Assembly: GCA_028691155.1 (NCBI GenBank)
Contig: JAQUZV010000006.1
Coordinates: forward strand, 1-19,044
Reading direction: 5' to 3'
Length of the DNA stretch: 19,044 nt
DNA from: Victivallales bacterium
Lineage (GTDB): Bacteria; Verrucomicrobiota; Lentisphaeria; Victivallales; SZUA-371
Position 1 is the first letter of the stretch, and each line of letters starts with the position of its first letter. Below, piece by piece: positions 1-7,964 of this stretch. The translations under genes were made by a program, and so were the position numbers. The notes under the pieces are model-generated. The model was not told the DNA's origin, made no database searches, and saw nothing but the letters and a program-made list of their open reading frames with translations.

Positions 1-461
1 CGATTGTTGCCGGATTGGCGGCCTGCCGTCTTCCCGGCATGCGAATGCGCATTACTTCCCGCGCCGGCGACATTACCTGGATCAATGATGCTTATAATGC
101 CAATCCCGACAGCATGTCATCGAGTTTGTACTGGCTGAAGGAATTTGTCGTTCCGGAACGGTTGATTCTTGTTTTGGGGGACATGCTGGAATTGGGGGGC
201 TATGCCGCGGCCGGGCACCGTGGCGTTCTGGAACAGGCGGCGGCCATGTTTCCCCGAGCTCAAATTTATGCAGTGGGAGCGGAAATGACCGCCGCCACCA
301 GGTCTTTGCCTTCGGCGTTGCAGAAAAAAATTATTTGTTGTCCGGATGCGGCGACGGCAACCAAATGTCTTTCCGGAACAATAGCGGCCGGAAGTACGGT
401 ATTTCTCAAAGGTTCGCGTGGAATGAAATTGGAACAGGTGGAGCCGGGCGGGGTTAAATGA
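1..461 (+). CDS. murF: UDP-N-acetylmuramoyl-tripeptide--D-alanyl-D-alanine ligase, C-terminal part (5' truncated)
   Basis: This is the last 152 residues of an open frame that enters from outside the window; the first complete codon is at base 3. MurF adds D-Ala-D-Ala to the UDP-MurNAc-tripeptide using ATP, the last cytoplasmic step of the peptidoglycan precursor. The family's C-terminal ligase domain is recognisable from DAYNANPDSM near residue 29 of the fragment, LGDMLELG near residue 60, and KGSRGMKLE close to the end. The TGA stop is at 459-461. It converges with the unknown exported-protein gene on the other strand, with 54 bases between their stops. The N-terminal substrate-binding and ATP-binding domains are not in the window. 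MurC, MurD and MurE share the fold, but the DAYNANP and KGSRG motifs favour MurF. Confidence 0.93.
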   Translation, partial: IVAGLAACRLPGMRMRITSRAGDITWINDAYNANPDSMSSSLYWLKEFVVPERLILVLGDMLELGGYAAAGHRGVLEQAAAMFPRAQIYAVGAEMTAATRSLPSALQKKIICCPDAATATKCLSGTIAAGSTVFLKGSRGMKLEQVEPGGVK

Positions 462-462
462 C

Positions 463-518
463 GGAAATATCCGTTATTATAACCACGACAACAACAAAAA
501 TAATGGAAATATCCGTTA
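463..518. repeat. Pair of 14-bp direct repeats in the murF 3' spacer
   Basis: GGAAATATCCGTTA occurs at 463-476 and again at 505-518. The first copy sits in a small inverted repeat (ACGGA-AATA-TCCGT, 461-474), and the second runs over the stop codon (516-518) of the minus-strand gene. Between them is an A-rich stretch. It lies between two convergent genes, so a termination or processing role is possible, but there is no clear T-run after the stem. It may also be a simple local duplication. Confidence 0.5.
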
Positions 519-1931
519 CTTTATCGGCAACGGCAACGAAAGTTTTACCCGATGTTTTTCTTCTTTTTGGTGCGGAGGCAACAATTTGCGCCATAACGGC
601 GGCAGCAGTTTAACCTCGGCCCGTAATTCAGGTTGACAGGTAACGGCAACGGTCCAGGCCGGTTGACCGTCAATTTCCGCACGGCCGAATATCATTCCCG
701 GTTGCTTCAGATGGGGCCATGACGACGCGGCGGCGGCAATGGTTTTCATTGCCGCCGCCGCTGTTATTTTCCCGCCGATCAGATAAACCATTTCGTTTTT
801 CAGGGCGCCGAAAAGTTTTCCCGTCGTTTCTCCGTCGGCTGCCGTCGGCAGGGAATACAATAAATAGAGGTTGGGAGCCGGCGATTTGAAGTGTGGTGTG
901 GTCGCCATGATTTGTCGGATAGGGGCGATGGCGGCAGAGTTGGAACAACGGAATTCAACGCAGAATTGTCCGGGCTGTCGTTGCGATGCGGCGGTGACGG
1001 CAAGGCGGCCCAAACCGTTGCTGTTGGCGAAGATGCCGTGCAGCAATCGGGAAAAGTCCTGAGCGGTGGTGTCATTTCCGGTCTTTGGCCCGAGGGACAA
1101 CAATGCGGCAAGTACCCGGTGCTCCGGGGGAGAAAGGAGCAGATTGAAGGAGAGGGCAAAATTTTTTCCCGATTCCGGTTGCGGCAACAACCGCGAATTC
1201 CGGTTTTGGCGTTCCAGAAATGATTTCAGCGGTGAACCGGAAACTGGAAACCATTGCCATTGCAGTTGAATTTGGTCGGATAAAATATCCAGCGAAATAA
1301 CGGTTTTTTCCGTTTGACCCAGGAGACGACGCAGATGGGCCGAGATGGGCGTCAATATTTCGACTCCGGGGGCGGCAGGATGACGGGACATTTTTTTCCC
1401 TGCCAATTCATAGAGTTGTTGCAGGTTGGTAGGGGTAATGAAAGTTGCGGCGGCCGGCAACAATTCTATTTGGACGTCATGCGCCATTTTTTCCGGCAGA
1501 TCCGGCGGTGCGGTGAGCGTTTCCAGCAGTTTGCGGTTGTCGCTGATCAGCGCGATCCGAGCGAAATATTTGACATGCAACTGTTTCTTGGCGATGGTTA
1601 ATTGCGGTTGCGGCTTGGCTTCGGTCCGGCGGACGCAGAGGCACCATAACGGCGTCTGACGATGTGGTTGGACCGGGCGGTAAAAGTATATTGCCGCCGG
1701 TTGACTGAAGTCGAAGCCGGCAAGTTGCGGTTCCAGCGCCAGGGCAACGGACAACGTCAGCGGATAGGCTTTGTAGTTCGGACTGACCTGTTCCAGCATC
1801 TTGGTACTGTGGGCGGTAAACTGCGTCAGACCGCCAAAACTGCAATGACCGACAGGAAGAAACGTTTCGGCTCCCGGACCGGAAAAAGAGAACAACGGCA
1901 GCCACAACAGTAAAAACATGATTTTGCGCAT
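516..1931 (-). CDS. Exported protein of unknown function
   Basis: A 471-residue protein that I do not recognise. The start at 1931 is preferred because AGGAG (1936-1940, read on the minus strand) sits five bases upstream. A longer frame to 1961 has no such site, and the chosen start puts MRKIMFLLLWLPLFSFS at the very N-terminus as a typical Sec signal peptide (about residues 1-20). The mature part is rich in Pro, Leu and Ala, has no membrane segment I can see after the signal, and has no cysteine or histidine motif that would point to an enzyme. It is therefore likely periplasmic or outer-membrane associated. It lies 65 bases after tcdA on the same strand, with a TATAAT-like hexamer at 1983-1988 but no convincing -35, so it may be read with tcdA or on its own. 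It converges with murF. Confidence 0.75.
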   Translation of the reverse strand: MRKIMFLLLWLPLFSFSGPGAETFLPVGHCSFGGLTQFTAHSTKMLEQVSPNYKAYPLTLSVALALEPQLAGFDFSQPAAIYFYRPVQPHRQTPLWCLCVRRTEAKPQPQLTIAKKQLHVKYFARIALISDNRKLLETLTAPPDLPEKMAHDVQIELLPAAATFITPTNLQQLYELAGKKMSRHPAAPGVEILTPISAHLRRLLGQTEKTVISLDILSDQIQLQWQWFPVSGSPLKSFLERQNRNSRLLPQPESGKNFALSFNLLLSPPEHRVLAALLSLGPKTGNDTTAQDFSRLLHGIFANSNGLGRLAVTAASQRQPGQFCVEFRCSNSAAIAPIRQIMATTPHFKSPAPNLYLLYSLPTAADGETTGKLFGALKNEMVYLIGGKITAAAAMKTIAAAASSWPHLKQPGMIFGRAEIDGQPAWTVAVTCQPELRAEVKLLPPLWRKLLPPHQKEEKHRVKLSLPLPIK

Positions 1932-1996
1932 AAGACTCCTCATGGATAATGCCGCTGTCATGACTATAACCCGTCACGGGCGATTATACAATCATG

Positions 1997-2752
1997 TCAG
2001 GAAATTTCATCCGTCAGACGGCTAATGACTTCCGACGCACACCAGCAACCGAAAATGGCCGGAAGGTAACTGATGGTCCCTCCCCTTGATTTGGTTAAGC
2101 CGGTTTCTTCTTCGATATAACCGATAACGGCATCGGGATCGCTCTCTTCCAGTGAATAAACCACTCTCACCCCTTTTTCCACGCCGTGACGCCGCAACAT
2201 TTTACGCATGGCGCGCGCCAGGCGGCAATGCGAGGTTTCACTGATGTCGGCGATCCTGATTTGGGAGGGATCGGTTTTGCGTCCCGATCCCATGGAACTG
2301 ATCAGCGGCAGTTGCCGTTCCCGGCATTTGAGCACCAGATGAACTTTCGGCGACAGCGAGTCAATGGCATCGACGACATAATCGAACGGGTGCGAATCGA
2401 GAAGGCGGGCGGTAATTTCGTCATGGATGAAAAGTTGCCGTGCGTCGAGGTCCAGTTCCGGATTGATATCGCGCAGCCGGGCCGCCATAACTTCGGCTTT
2501 GGGTTTTCCGAGCGTGGAATGCAGTGCCGGCAACTGCCGGTTCAGATTGGTGAGGTCGACGACATCCCCGTCGACGATGGTCATATGACCGACGCCGGCA
2601 CGGCAAATCATCTCTGCCGCATAAGCCCCGACGCCGCCCAGTCCGACCACGAGGACGCGGGCGCGCTGCATACGGTCGACGGCGTCATGGCCCAGCAGCA
2701 GCCGGGTTCGGTCCTGCCAGTCTTCGTGAAGGGAAGAATCTTTTTCCGCCAT
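1997..2752 (-). CDS. tcdA: tRNA threonylcarbamoyladenosine dehydratase (TcdA/CsdL, ThiF/E1-like)
   Basis: 251 residues, an E1-like adenylating enzyme. TcdA uses ATP to cyclise the t6A at tRNA position 37 to ct6A. The Rossmann nucleotide loop is VVGLGGVGAYA (about residues 35-45), followed by IVDGDVVDLTNLNRQ (59-73), which carries the Asp and Arg residues that bind ATP in this superfamily. VVDAIDS and SSMGSGRKTDPSQI follow, the latter characteristic of the TcdA branch rather than MoeB or ThiF, and the length is close to the family norm. No CxxC zinc pairs typical of MoeB/ThiF are present. A TTG at 2770 could extend it by six residues, but the ATG at 2752 has GGAAG upstream, although rather far (11 bases). 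The partner genes csdA and csdE are not nearby. Confidence 0.9.
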   Translation of the reverse strand: MAEKDSSLHEDWQDRTRLLLGHDAVDRMQRARVLVVGLGGVGAYAAEMICRAGVGHMTIVDGDVVDLTNLNRQLPALHSTLGKPKAEVMAARLRDINPELDLDARQLFIHDEITARLLDSHPFDYVVDAIDSLSPKVHLVLKCRERQLPLISSMGSGRKTDPSQIRIADISETSHCRLARAMRKMLRRHGVEKGVRVVYSLEESDPDAVIGYIEEETGLTKSRGGTISYLPAIFGCWCASEVISRLTDEIS

Positions 2753-2814
2753 AAAAATACGGTCTTCCAACTTTTTGTTGTTTTGCCCGAAATGTTAATA
2801 ATTAAACGCCAACA

Positions 2815-2832
2815 TACCGCCGGCCGGCGGTA
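2815..2832. repeat. 18-bp perfect palindrome upstream of tcdA
   Basis: TACCGCCGGCCGGCGGTA is its own reverse complement, with no loop. It lies in the 128-base spacer between the end of the YD-repeat-like gene (2881) and the tcdA start (2752). As RNA it could form a short GC stem, but no T-run follows on the minus strand. A dyad for a dimeric regulator or a weak terminator are both possible; neither can be shown. Confidence 0.5.
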
Positions 2833-2880
2833 ATATCCAGTCCGGCTGGGGTCAAAACGCGATTTTTCCGGCGGCGGCGT

Positions 2881-3810
2881 TTAGTCGGTTGTGTCCCGGG
2901 TGACTTTTCTGATGCAGCCGTCGGCAAAATATTCATAATGGGTCCAGTGTCCGTCCGGAGTGGTGATTTTTTTTATTTTGCCGTAATAATGTGCGTCGCT
3001 GTCCGGATTTTCATAATATTCATAGCGGGTTGTTTTTCCCGGAGCGCCGACTTCAATATATTGATATTCCCCGGCAATTTTCTTCAGGCGTTCGATTTTA
3101 ACCGGAACAGAAGAAGGTTTGAGCTCCTCGATTTTACTATAATAATAACTATGGCACTGGTAATAATACCGCATGGCAATATTATTCTGCTGAAAGTAAA
3201 AAATATAATCATGGTAAGTTATCTCTTTTTTAAACAGACATTTTTCCTCTTTTTTGGTTTCGGGGCAAATCAGGACAGTATTTTCATAAACGATTGGTCT
3301 TCCATTGTCGTCAATGGTAAGCCTTTTCGCCACGGGCATGGTGCCATCAAGAACATAATCCAGCGTTAATACTTTTTTAATCGGTTTATCCGGATTTTTG
3401 ATGTTAAAAATACTCATTTCCATCGAAGTATAATATTTTTTGCCGGCAATATTCTGCTGATTATATTTGAAAATACCATGATGTTTATTGATAATAATAC
3501 CGGAGACACGATCCATGGCATCATATTCCAGATTCCTGATCCACTCGTTGTAGAAACGAAAATTTTCCGGTTGTAGAATTTTCATGTCTAAAGGACCCAC
3601 TAAAGACATTCCATATTCTGTATGGCCCATGGTGGTGGTAAAATGGATGTCTGGAACCGGATGGAGGAAGATTTTACCGTCGTTGGGACAATTTCCATGT
3701 AATCGTACCGGAAAAATATCTTCATTGGCAGTAGTGTAATCCGTGGCGGCAATGATTCGGGATGGAAACAAACCACCAACAATAACGAAAAAAAGCCATA
3801 AGGATTTCAT
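2881..3810 (-). CDS. Exported protein with YD (RHS)-like repeats
   Basis: 309 residues with a Sec signal peptide (about 1-21, ending RIIAA). The start ATG at 3810 follows AGAGGG by seven bases. Several short units have the Y-(E/D)-x-x-G/D-R/K-(I/V) look of YD/RHS repeats: LEYDAMDRVSGI near residue 94, KRLTIDDNGRPIVYEN near 165, and the C-terminal stretch TRYEYYENPDSD...GKIKKITTPDGHWTHYEYFADGCIRKVTRD. In RHS and YD proteins such repeats form an extended beta-shell that wraps or binds ligands; here there are only a few, so it is not a full RHS toxin carrier. The gene begins 11 bases after the stop of the 1070-aa gene, so the two are almost certainly one transcript. It is AT-rich (for example 14 G/C in the 60 bases 3181-3240). 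Its precise role is unknown. Confidence 0.75.
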   Translation of the reverse strand: MKSLWLFFVIVGGLFPSRIIAATDYTTANEDIFPVRLHGNCPNDGKIFLHPVPDIHFTTTMGHTEYGMSLVGPLDMKILQPENFRFYNEWIRNLEYDAMDRVSGIIINKHHGIFKYNQQNIAGKKYYTSMEMSIFNIKNPDKPIKKVLTLDYVLDGTMPVAKRLTIDDNGRPIVYENTVLICPETKKEEKCLFKKEITYHDYIFYFQQNNIAMRYYYQCHSYYYSKIEELKPSSVPVKIERLKKIAGEYQYIEVGAPGKTTRYEYYENPDSDAHYYGKIKKITTPDGHWTHYEYFADGCIRKVTRDTTD

Positions 3811-3821
3811 GAGATACCCTC

Positions 3822-6800
3822 TTATTTGTCATAAATAACTTCAAAATGATAGAGCGAAGTGCCGAGTGGAACCAGAATACCATCATCGGGGATCGGTTCG
3901 GCATAAATTTCAATTCGATCTTGTTTATCATTGAAAATATAATAGACACAGTATCGGCAGCCGTGACAAAAAACGATATTTATAATACGACATCCTATTG
4001 CCGTCAAAACCATTTTTCTCTGCGGTAGAAAAAACATGGACCTATAATTCCATAAGACATTGTCGGATATGTTTTCCCCAGAAAATATATTCTGACCGTT
4101 TCTTTCAAAATGACAGTACAACGTTGTAAAGGAATCACGTTGGCGTATTCCCGTTAGTTTATTGATGGCAGCAAATTGTTTTAGCGCTTGACCATTTGGA
4201 TCCAAATCATAGATAACAAATTTTTCTCCTCCTCTTACCAGTAGAGAACCGGCGATACGCGGAAATGCATTCTGCTGGCACTGGGGCCACCTGACCGGTG
4301 GCATCCAACCCCCCGTATCAATATTGAAAGGATGATACCGATATCGATAATGATCGCTGTAGCCCATCTGAACCGGAAAAATAAAGGTATGATTGGAGGA
4401 ATTTACGGCCACGCGGTAAATGGAATAATGATCCAGATCTTTGAATGGATTATTGAGGATCTGGTTAAAGGAAAAGATGGTTTTTATACTCTGATCTTCC
4501 GGGTCGAACCGAAGAATTTTCATCGGCAATTTGGCTCCTTTGGCCCCGACATAATTATACGGTCTGACTACTAAAAAAACCGCATTTCGGGTGGCACATG
4601 CGCCGAGAATATGATACTCGGAATTAATTTTCAGATCAACAAAAGATGTCTTGCCGCCATCGAGCGGTAAAATATAGAGTCCATGCGGATCGGAGTTGCT
4701 GCATACAATCGCACGGGATTTACAGATTACGAGAATACTGTCGAAATTATTTTCCGGCATGGTTTGTTCCGTGGTAAAGAGTTTGGGGGCGACCGCTTTG
4801 GGTGGAACTTTGGCGGGAGGAAGCGTTACCAGCTGGCAGGAACGGCCATATTTCATAACAACAAAAATTTTATTGCCGTCGGAAAAGGCGGAGATCGGGT
4901 TGTTGCTGGTGCCTTTGGAAAAATAATAGGAACATGAGTCAGGTAATTTGGCGGCATTTTTTCCCCGGGTCGTGATTGCGACGGCACGGTTGTTGGGGGT
5001 AATGTCAATGATCTTTTTCTGCAGCAGTCGGTTGAACGCAACATTGTTCAATGGGGCGACGTCGTGTTGCAGATGACGTAGCTTCTGAATGATTGAATTG
5101 GGGCCCAGGTGGTAAAAATTGGCGTGAATAGAAGAGATTACCTCTTCACCGGAAAATCCGGCTTTTAATAATAAAATAGACAATTCGCGGTTAACTTTTC
5201 CGTTAACCAGAATGTATTGTTCTATATAGCGATAAATGGTTTTGGCAAAGCCTTTATGCAATGCCGGAGGAATATCTTTCCCGTGACGCAAAAAATATTT
5301 GAAAATAACATAATCCGATTTCTGATAGCAGTAAAATCCGGGTAAATAGAAAATATTGACTGCGTCGGAAAAGTTTTTCTTATATGGGGTTGGCGTTGTT
5401 GTTGACAAACCAATTGCCATGATATTACTCCTAATGGATTGCGACTTGACCAGTGCGGTGAATTGCCAGATCAACACGCCGGAATTAACGGCTTCCCGGA
5501 TCAAATCCAGATTCCCGTTATAAGCTGCAGGAGAAAAAATTCCGTCACCGTTGTTGAATTGTTCGATGATGATTTTATCAACAATATTTTCCGTCAGCTG
5601 TTCCGGGTGTTGACGATAATACGGCGCCGCGGCATGAAGATAATCTTTGGCCACCGGAAGAATGTATTGTTGCCAATATTCACACGTCCAGGATGTCGGC
5701 GTAATTTTAACAAGATTCTGCAAAAATGCTTCCTGCTGTTTCCAGGGAAGGGACGGTGATGATGGCGATGTGGAACCTTGTTTTTTGATGGCCATAAAAT
5801 AGCGATGATAAAATTCGCGAAATTCATTTTGTGCTTTCAGGGGAAAGCGAGAAAAATTATCGAGAAAAAAGTAGCAATGGTAATATTCTCCGTTGATTCG
5901 ATGGTAAGTATCCATAATTTTAATCTGACGGAGAAATTGCGCGGTATAAAGACAAATTTGCTCTTTACTCCAGCGATATGAATATTGATGAAAGAGAAAA
6001 ATATGATTTTCTATCATGTGGATCAGAATTTCATTAATTTGTGTTTGCAGTTTCGGATTCAGCATGAATGCATTCTGCAAAGAAATCAGTCCTTTGTCAA
6101 AGTCATTGTTTTTAAAGGCCTGTTCGCCGTCGGTCATAAAAAGTTGCGCTTCGGTTATATTGTCGGTGATTGGACTATAATATTTCTGAACCGCTACCGG
6201 AACTGCGGCGGCAAACGCCGTGGCCACCTCGTTTTCCCGGCCGAGAGGGTATTCCCACTTTCCCAGCATTTGATAGCTGCCATGGACTGGACGGATAAAA
6301 CAGGCGACCGTGATATTATTGGATTTAGTATTGATCTTACGCGCTTCCAGTTCAATCGTATAGGTTCCGGCCAGAATATGGGTCAGATCCAGATGGCTTA
6401 CCGCCTTTTCATCGCATAGGGCATCCAGATATTCCCGTTCCAGGATGACGAGTTGTTTATGTTGTAACAATTTCTGTTCTAACCGCGTTTGCAGTCGTGC
6501 GGCGGAATCCCGCTCCGGGTCACCATCGGTGATCATATTGAGCGGAAAAAATGAAATCAGGGCAACTTGTTGTTTATGAAAGCGTTTAATTTTATCCCTG
6601 GCTGCGATTAACGCTTGGACAATGGCGGCGGACTGTTGTTCTGGGGCGGCCCGGATCAATGGCGTGTCGGCCAGCCGGATGCCGGTGCGGGCGGCCATGA
6701 TGACCAGGCGGGGCGAACCGGCGCCGGGTTGCAACAAAACCATGATTTCCGCCTGAAGGATTTTCCCCAGGCGCGCCAGCGTCTGAGGCGAAACCAGTCC

Positions 6801-7034
6801 GGATTGCGACAACTTTTGCTCCGCGATGACCCGGGCAATCTCTTTGCGTTCAATAAAATGGATTCCGGCGGAGGATTCATCGGCCACTACCAGATCGGCA
6901 ACGGCATCGGTCTCCGCCATGGCGGAGATAATGGCAACCGGTAAATCCCGATCCGGCGGCGATCCCGCCATGGCAATAATCCCGAAAAGGGAGAAAAGAA
7001 CCCATCCTATTCGCCACTGCATTTTCGTCAACAT
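3822..7034 (-). CDS. Large exported protein: two CsgG-like units, TPR, probable beta-propeller
   Basis: 1070 residues. The signal peptide covers about residues 1-23 (WVLFSLFGIIAMA-GS). The first CsgG/HfaB-like unit is at about 31-150, with ADESSAGIHFIERKEIARVI and AEQKLSQSGLVSPQTLARLG, the 'ERxEIxxVxxEQxLxxSGL' pattern typical of such periplasmic proteins. A second related unit is at about 155-285 (LVILEREYLDAL...HILAGTY). A TPR-like helix pair follows (296-330, AQLFMTDGEQAFKNNDFDKG). The middle, 340-660, is helical and unassigned. The last 350 residues are Tyr-, Phe- and beta-rich with repeated short blades and may form a propeller. The start ATG at 7034 follows six Gs by five bases. CsgG proteins make outer-membrane secretion pores, but similar units occur as sensors or adaptors, so no transport function is claimed. 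GC content falls sharply from the N-terminal part to the rest. Confidence 0.8.
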   Translation of the reverse strand: MLTKMQWRIGWVLFSLFGIIAMAGSPPDRDLPVAIISAMAETDAVADLVVADESSAGIHFIERKEIARVIAEQKLSQSGLVSPQTLARLGKILQAEIMVLLQPGAGSPRLVIMAARTGIRLADTPLIRAAPEQQSAAIVQALIAARDKIKRFHKQQVALISFFPLNMITDGDPERDSAARLQTRLEQKLLQHKQLVILEREYLDALCDEKAVSHLDLTHILAGTYTIELEARKINTKSNNITVACFIRPVHGSYQMLGKWEYPLGRENEVATAFAAAVPVAVQKYYSPITDNITEAQLFMTDGEQAFKNNDFDKGLISLQNAFMLNPKLQTQINEILIHMIENHIFLFHQYSYRWSKEQICLYTAQFLRQIKIMDTYHRINGEYYHCYFFLDNFSRFPLKAQNEFREFYHRYFMAIKKQGSTSPSSPSLPWKQQEAFLQNLVKITPTSWTCEYWQQYILPVAKDYLHAAAPYYRQHPEQLTENIVDKIIIEQFNNGDGIFSPAAYNGNLDLIREAVNSGVLIWQFTALVKSQSIRSNIMAIGLSTTTPTPYKKNFSDAVNIFYLPGFYCYQKSDYVIFKYFLRHGKDIPPALHKGFAKTIYRYIEQYILVNGKVNRELSILLLKAGFSGEEVISSIHANFYHLGPNSIIQKLRHLQHDVAPLNNVAFNRLLQKKIIDITPNNRAVAITTRGKNAAKLPDSCSYYFSKGTSNNPISAFSDGNKIFVVMKYGRSCQLVTLPPAKVPPKAVAPKLFTTEQTMPENNFDSILVICKSRAIVCSNSDPHGLYILPLDGGKTSFVDLKINSEYHILGACATRNAVFLVVRPYNYVGAKGAKLPMKILRFDPEDQSIKTIFSFNQILNNPFKDLDHYSIYRVAVNSSNHTFIFPVQMGYSDHYRYRYHPFNIDTGGWMPPVRWPQCQQNAFPRIAGSLLVRGGEKFVIYDLDPNGQALKQFAAINKLTGIRQRDSFTTLYCHFERNGQNIFSGENISDNVLWNYRSMFFLPQRKMVLTAIGCRIINIVFCHGCRYCVYYIFNDKQDRIEIYAEPIPDDGILVPLGTSLYHFEVIYDK

Positions 7035-7135
7035 GAAGTCCCCCCGTTTTTAACCATGAAAATTCCGGTGTCTGATGAAAAAAGAGTAACCATCAAACCA
7101 TGAAAGAAAGAAAACGTTGTCACTGCAACCCCCAT

Positions 7136-7141
7136 ATTATA
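7136..7141 (-). promoter_or_regulatory. Candidate -10 element for the 1070-aa gene
   Basis: A perfect TATAAT on the minus strand, about 100 bases upstream of the start at 7034, in the spacer after the TatD gene. The only TTGxxx upstream (TTGCAA) is 21 bases away, too far for a standard sigma-70 promoter, so this is a weak call. The leader between it and the start shows no obvious riboswitch. Confidence 0.3.
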
Positions 7142-7211
7142 ATCTATGCCGCAGGATGATTTTTGCAAATAGGGGCGGACGATTTTGCGGCAAATCCCGA
7201 AAGACAACCTC

Positions 7212-7877
7212 TTATGGCGGGGGCACCGGGGCAAGAAAATGCTGAAAATTATCAAGTTGTCGCTGTTGCAGCAGCTCCAGGTCGATGTTCAGCCCGGCTG
7301 CCAGCGCGTGATATATGGCGACAATATCCTGACCGGAGGCATCGGTTTCCAGCAGCCATGCCGCGGGCGGAAGCTCTTTTATCCACGCCATAATCCGGGG
7401 ACGACGCAAAACCGCAACCCCGAACGACAGCAGACAATCTTTCGCCAGTAGTTGTGCGGCGATGGCGGTGTTGCCGCCGAAGCCGTGAATCAACCATGGC
7501 GTCCGGCGATAAATCCGGCGCAGTGCCAGCAATTCCGGAAACGCCCGGACATCATGGGTTACCACCGGCAGGTGGTAGCGCTCCGCCAGAATCAGTTGCC
7601 GGCGGAGAATTTCCGTTTGCTGCGGCAGTGGTGCGCCGCGCAAGCGATCCAGGCCGCATTCGCCGATGGCGGCAAGTTTATTCGTTGCGGCTAGGGTTTC
7701 TAGCCGGGCCAGTGCGGCATCTGCCGCGGCGACATCCCCGGTGTCCCAGGGGTGTACGCCGGCGGCAATAAGCGTATGCGGCGGAATAATCGCAGGAAAA
7801 GCGTGCGGCGAAACGCTCCACAACGTCGTGATCTCCGGTCCCGGCGACGGCTGATGGCTATGGGCGTCGATATACAT
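7212..7877 (-). CDS. TatD-family metal-dependent hydrolase
   Basis: 221 residues, shorter than the usual ~260 of TatD nucleases. TatD enzymes are two-metal amidohydrolase-fold DNases or related phosphoesterases. The metal ligands are visible in order: DAHSH (residues 4-8, the D-x-H-x-H motif), Glu73 in AIGECGLD, His108 in PVVTHD, His131 in LIHGFGG and Asp179 in LLETDASG. The frame continues upstream to 8282, but that part is only the complement of recO. The start at 7877 is chosen because the DAHSH motif must lie at the N-terminus. Ribosome-binding support is weak (GGAGA about 12 bases upstream). The gene is divergent from recO with 87 bases between starts. The short length and reduced middle region suggest a minor TatD-like branch; the substrate is not predictable. 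Confidence 0.88.
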   Translation of the reverse strand: MYIDAHSHQPSPGPEITTLWSVSPHAFPAIIPPHTLIAAGVHPWDTGDVAAADAALARLETLAATNKLAAIGECGLDRLRGAPLPQQTEILRRQLILAERYHLPVVTHDVRAFPELLALRRIYRRTPWLIHGFGGNTAIAAQLLAKDCLLSFGVAVLRRPRIMAWIKELPPAAWLLETDASGQDIVAIYHALAAGLNIDLELLQQRQLDNFQHFLAPVPPP

Positions 7878-7964
7878 TTTCCGTAAAAATCTCCGCTTTT
7901 TGAGTTGAATATACCATTTCCTGTCGTTATTTACTATAGAACGAATGGCATGAGGACGGAAATT

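Noticed and set aside
1932..1961. Ten-residue extension of the exported protein at 516-1931
   Set aside because: No ribosome-binding site before ATG 1961; AGGAG precedes ATG 1931, and the signal peptide fits there.
1983..1988. TATAAT on the minus strand as a promoter for the unknown exported-protein gene
   Set aside because: No acceptable -35 at 16-18 bases, and it lies directly at the tcdA 3' end; read-through from tcdA is equally likely.
2186..2833. Plus-strand frame (215 codons) opposite tcdA
   Set aside because: It is codon-aligned with tcdA, and the minus-strand reading has the Rossmann and E1-like motifs. No sensible ribosome-binding site or domain on the plus strand.
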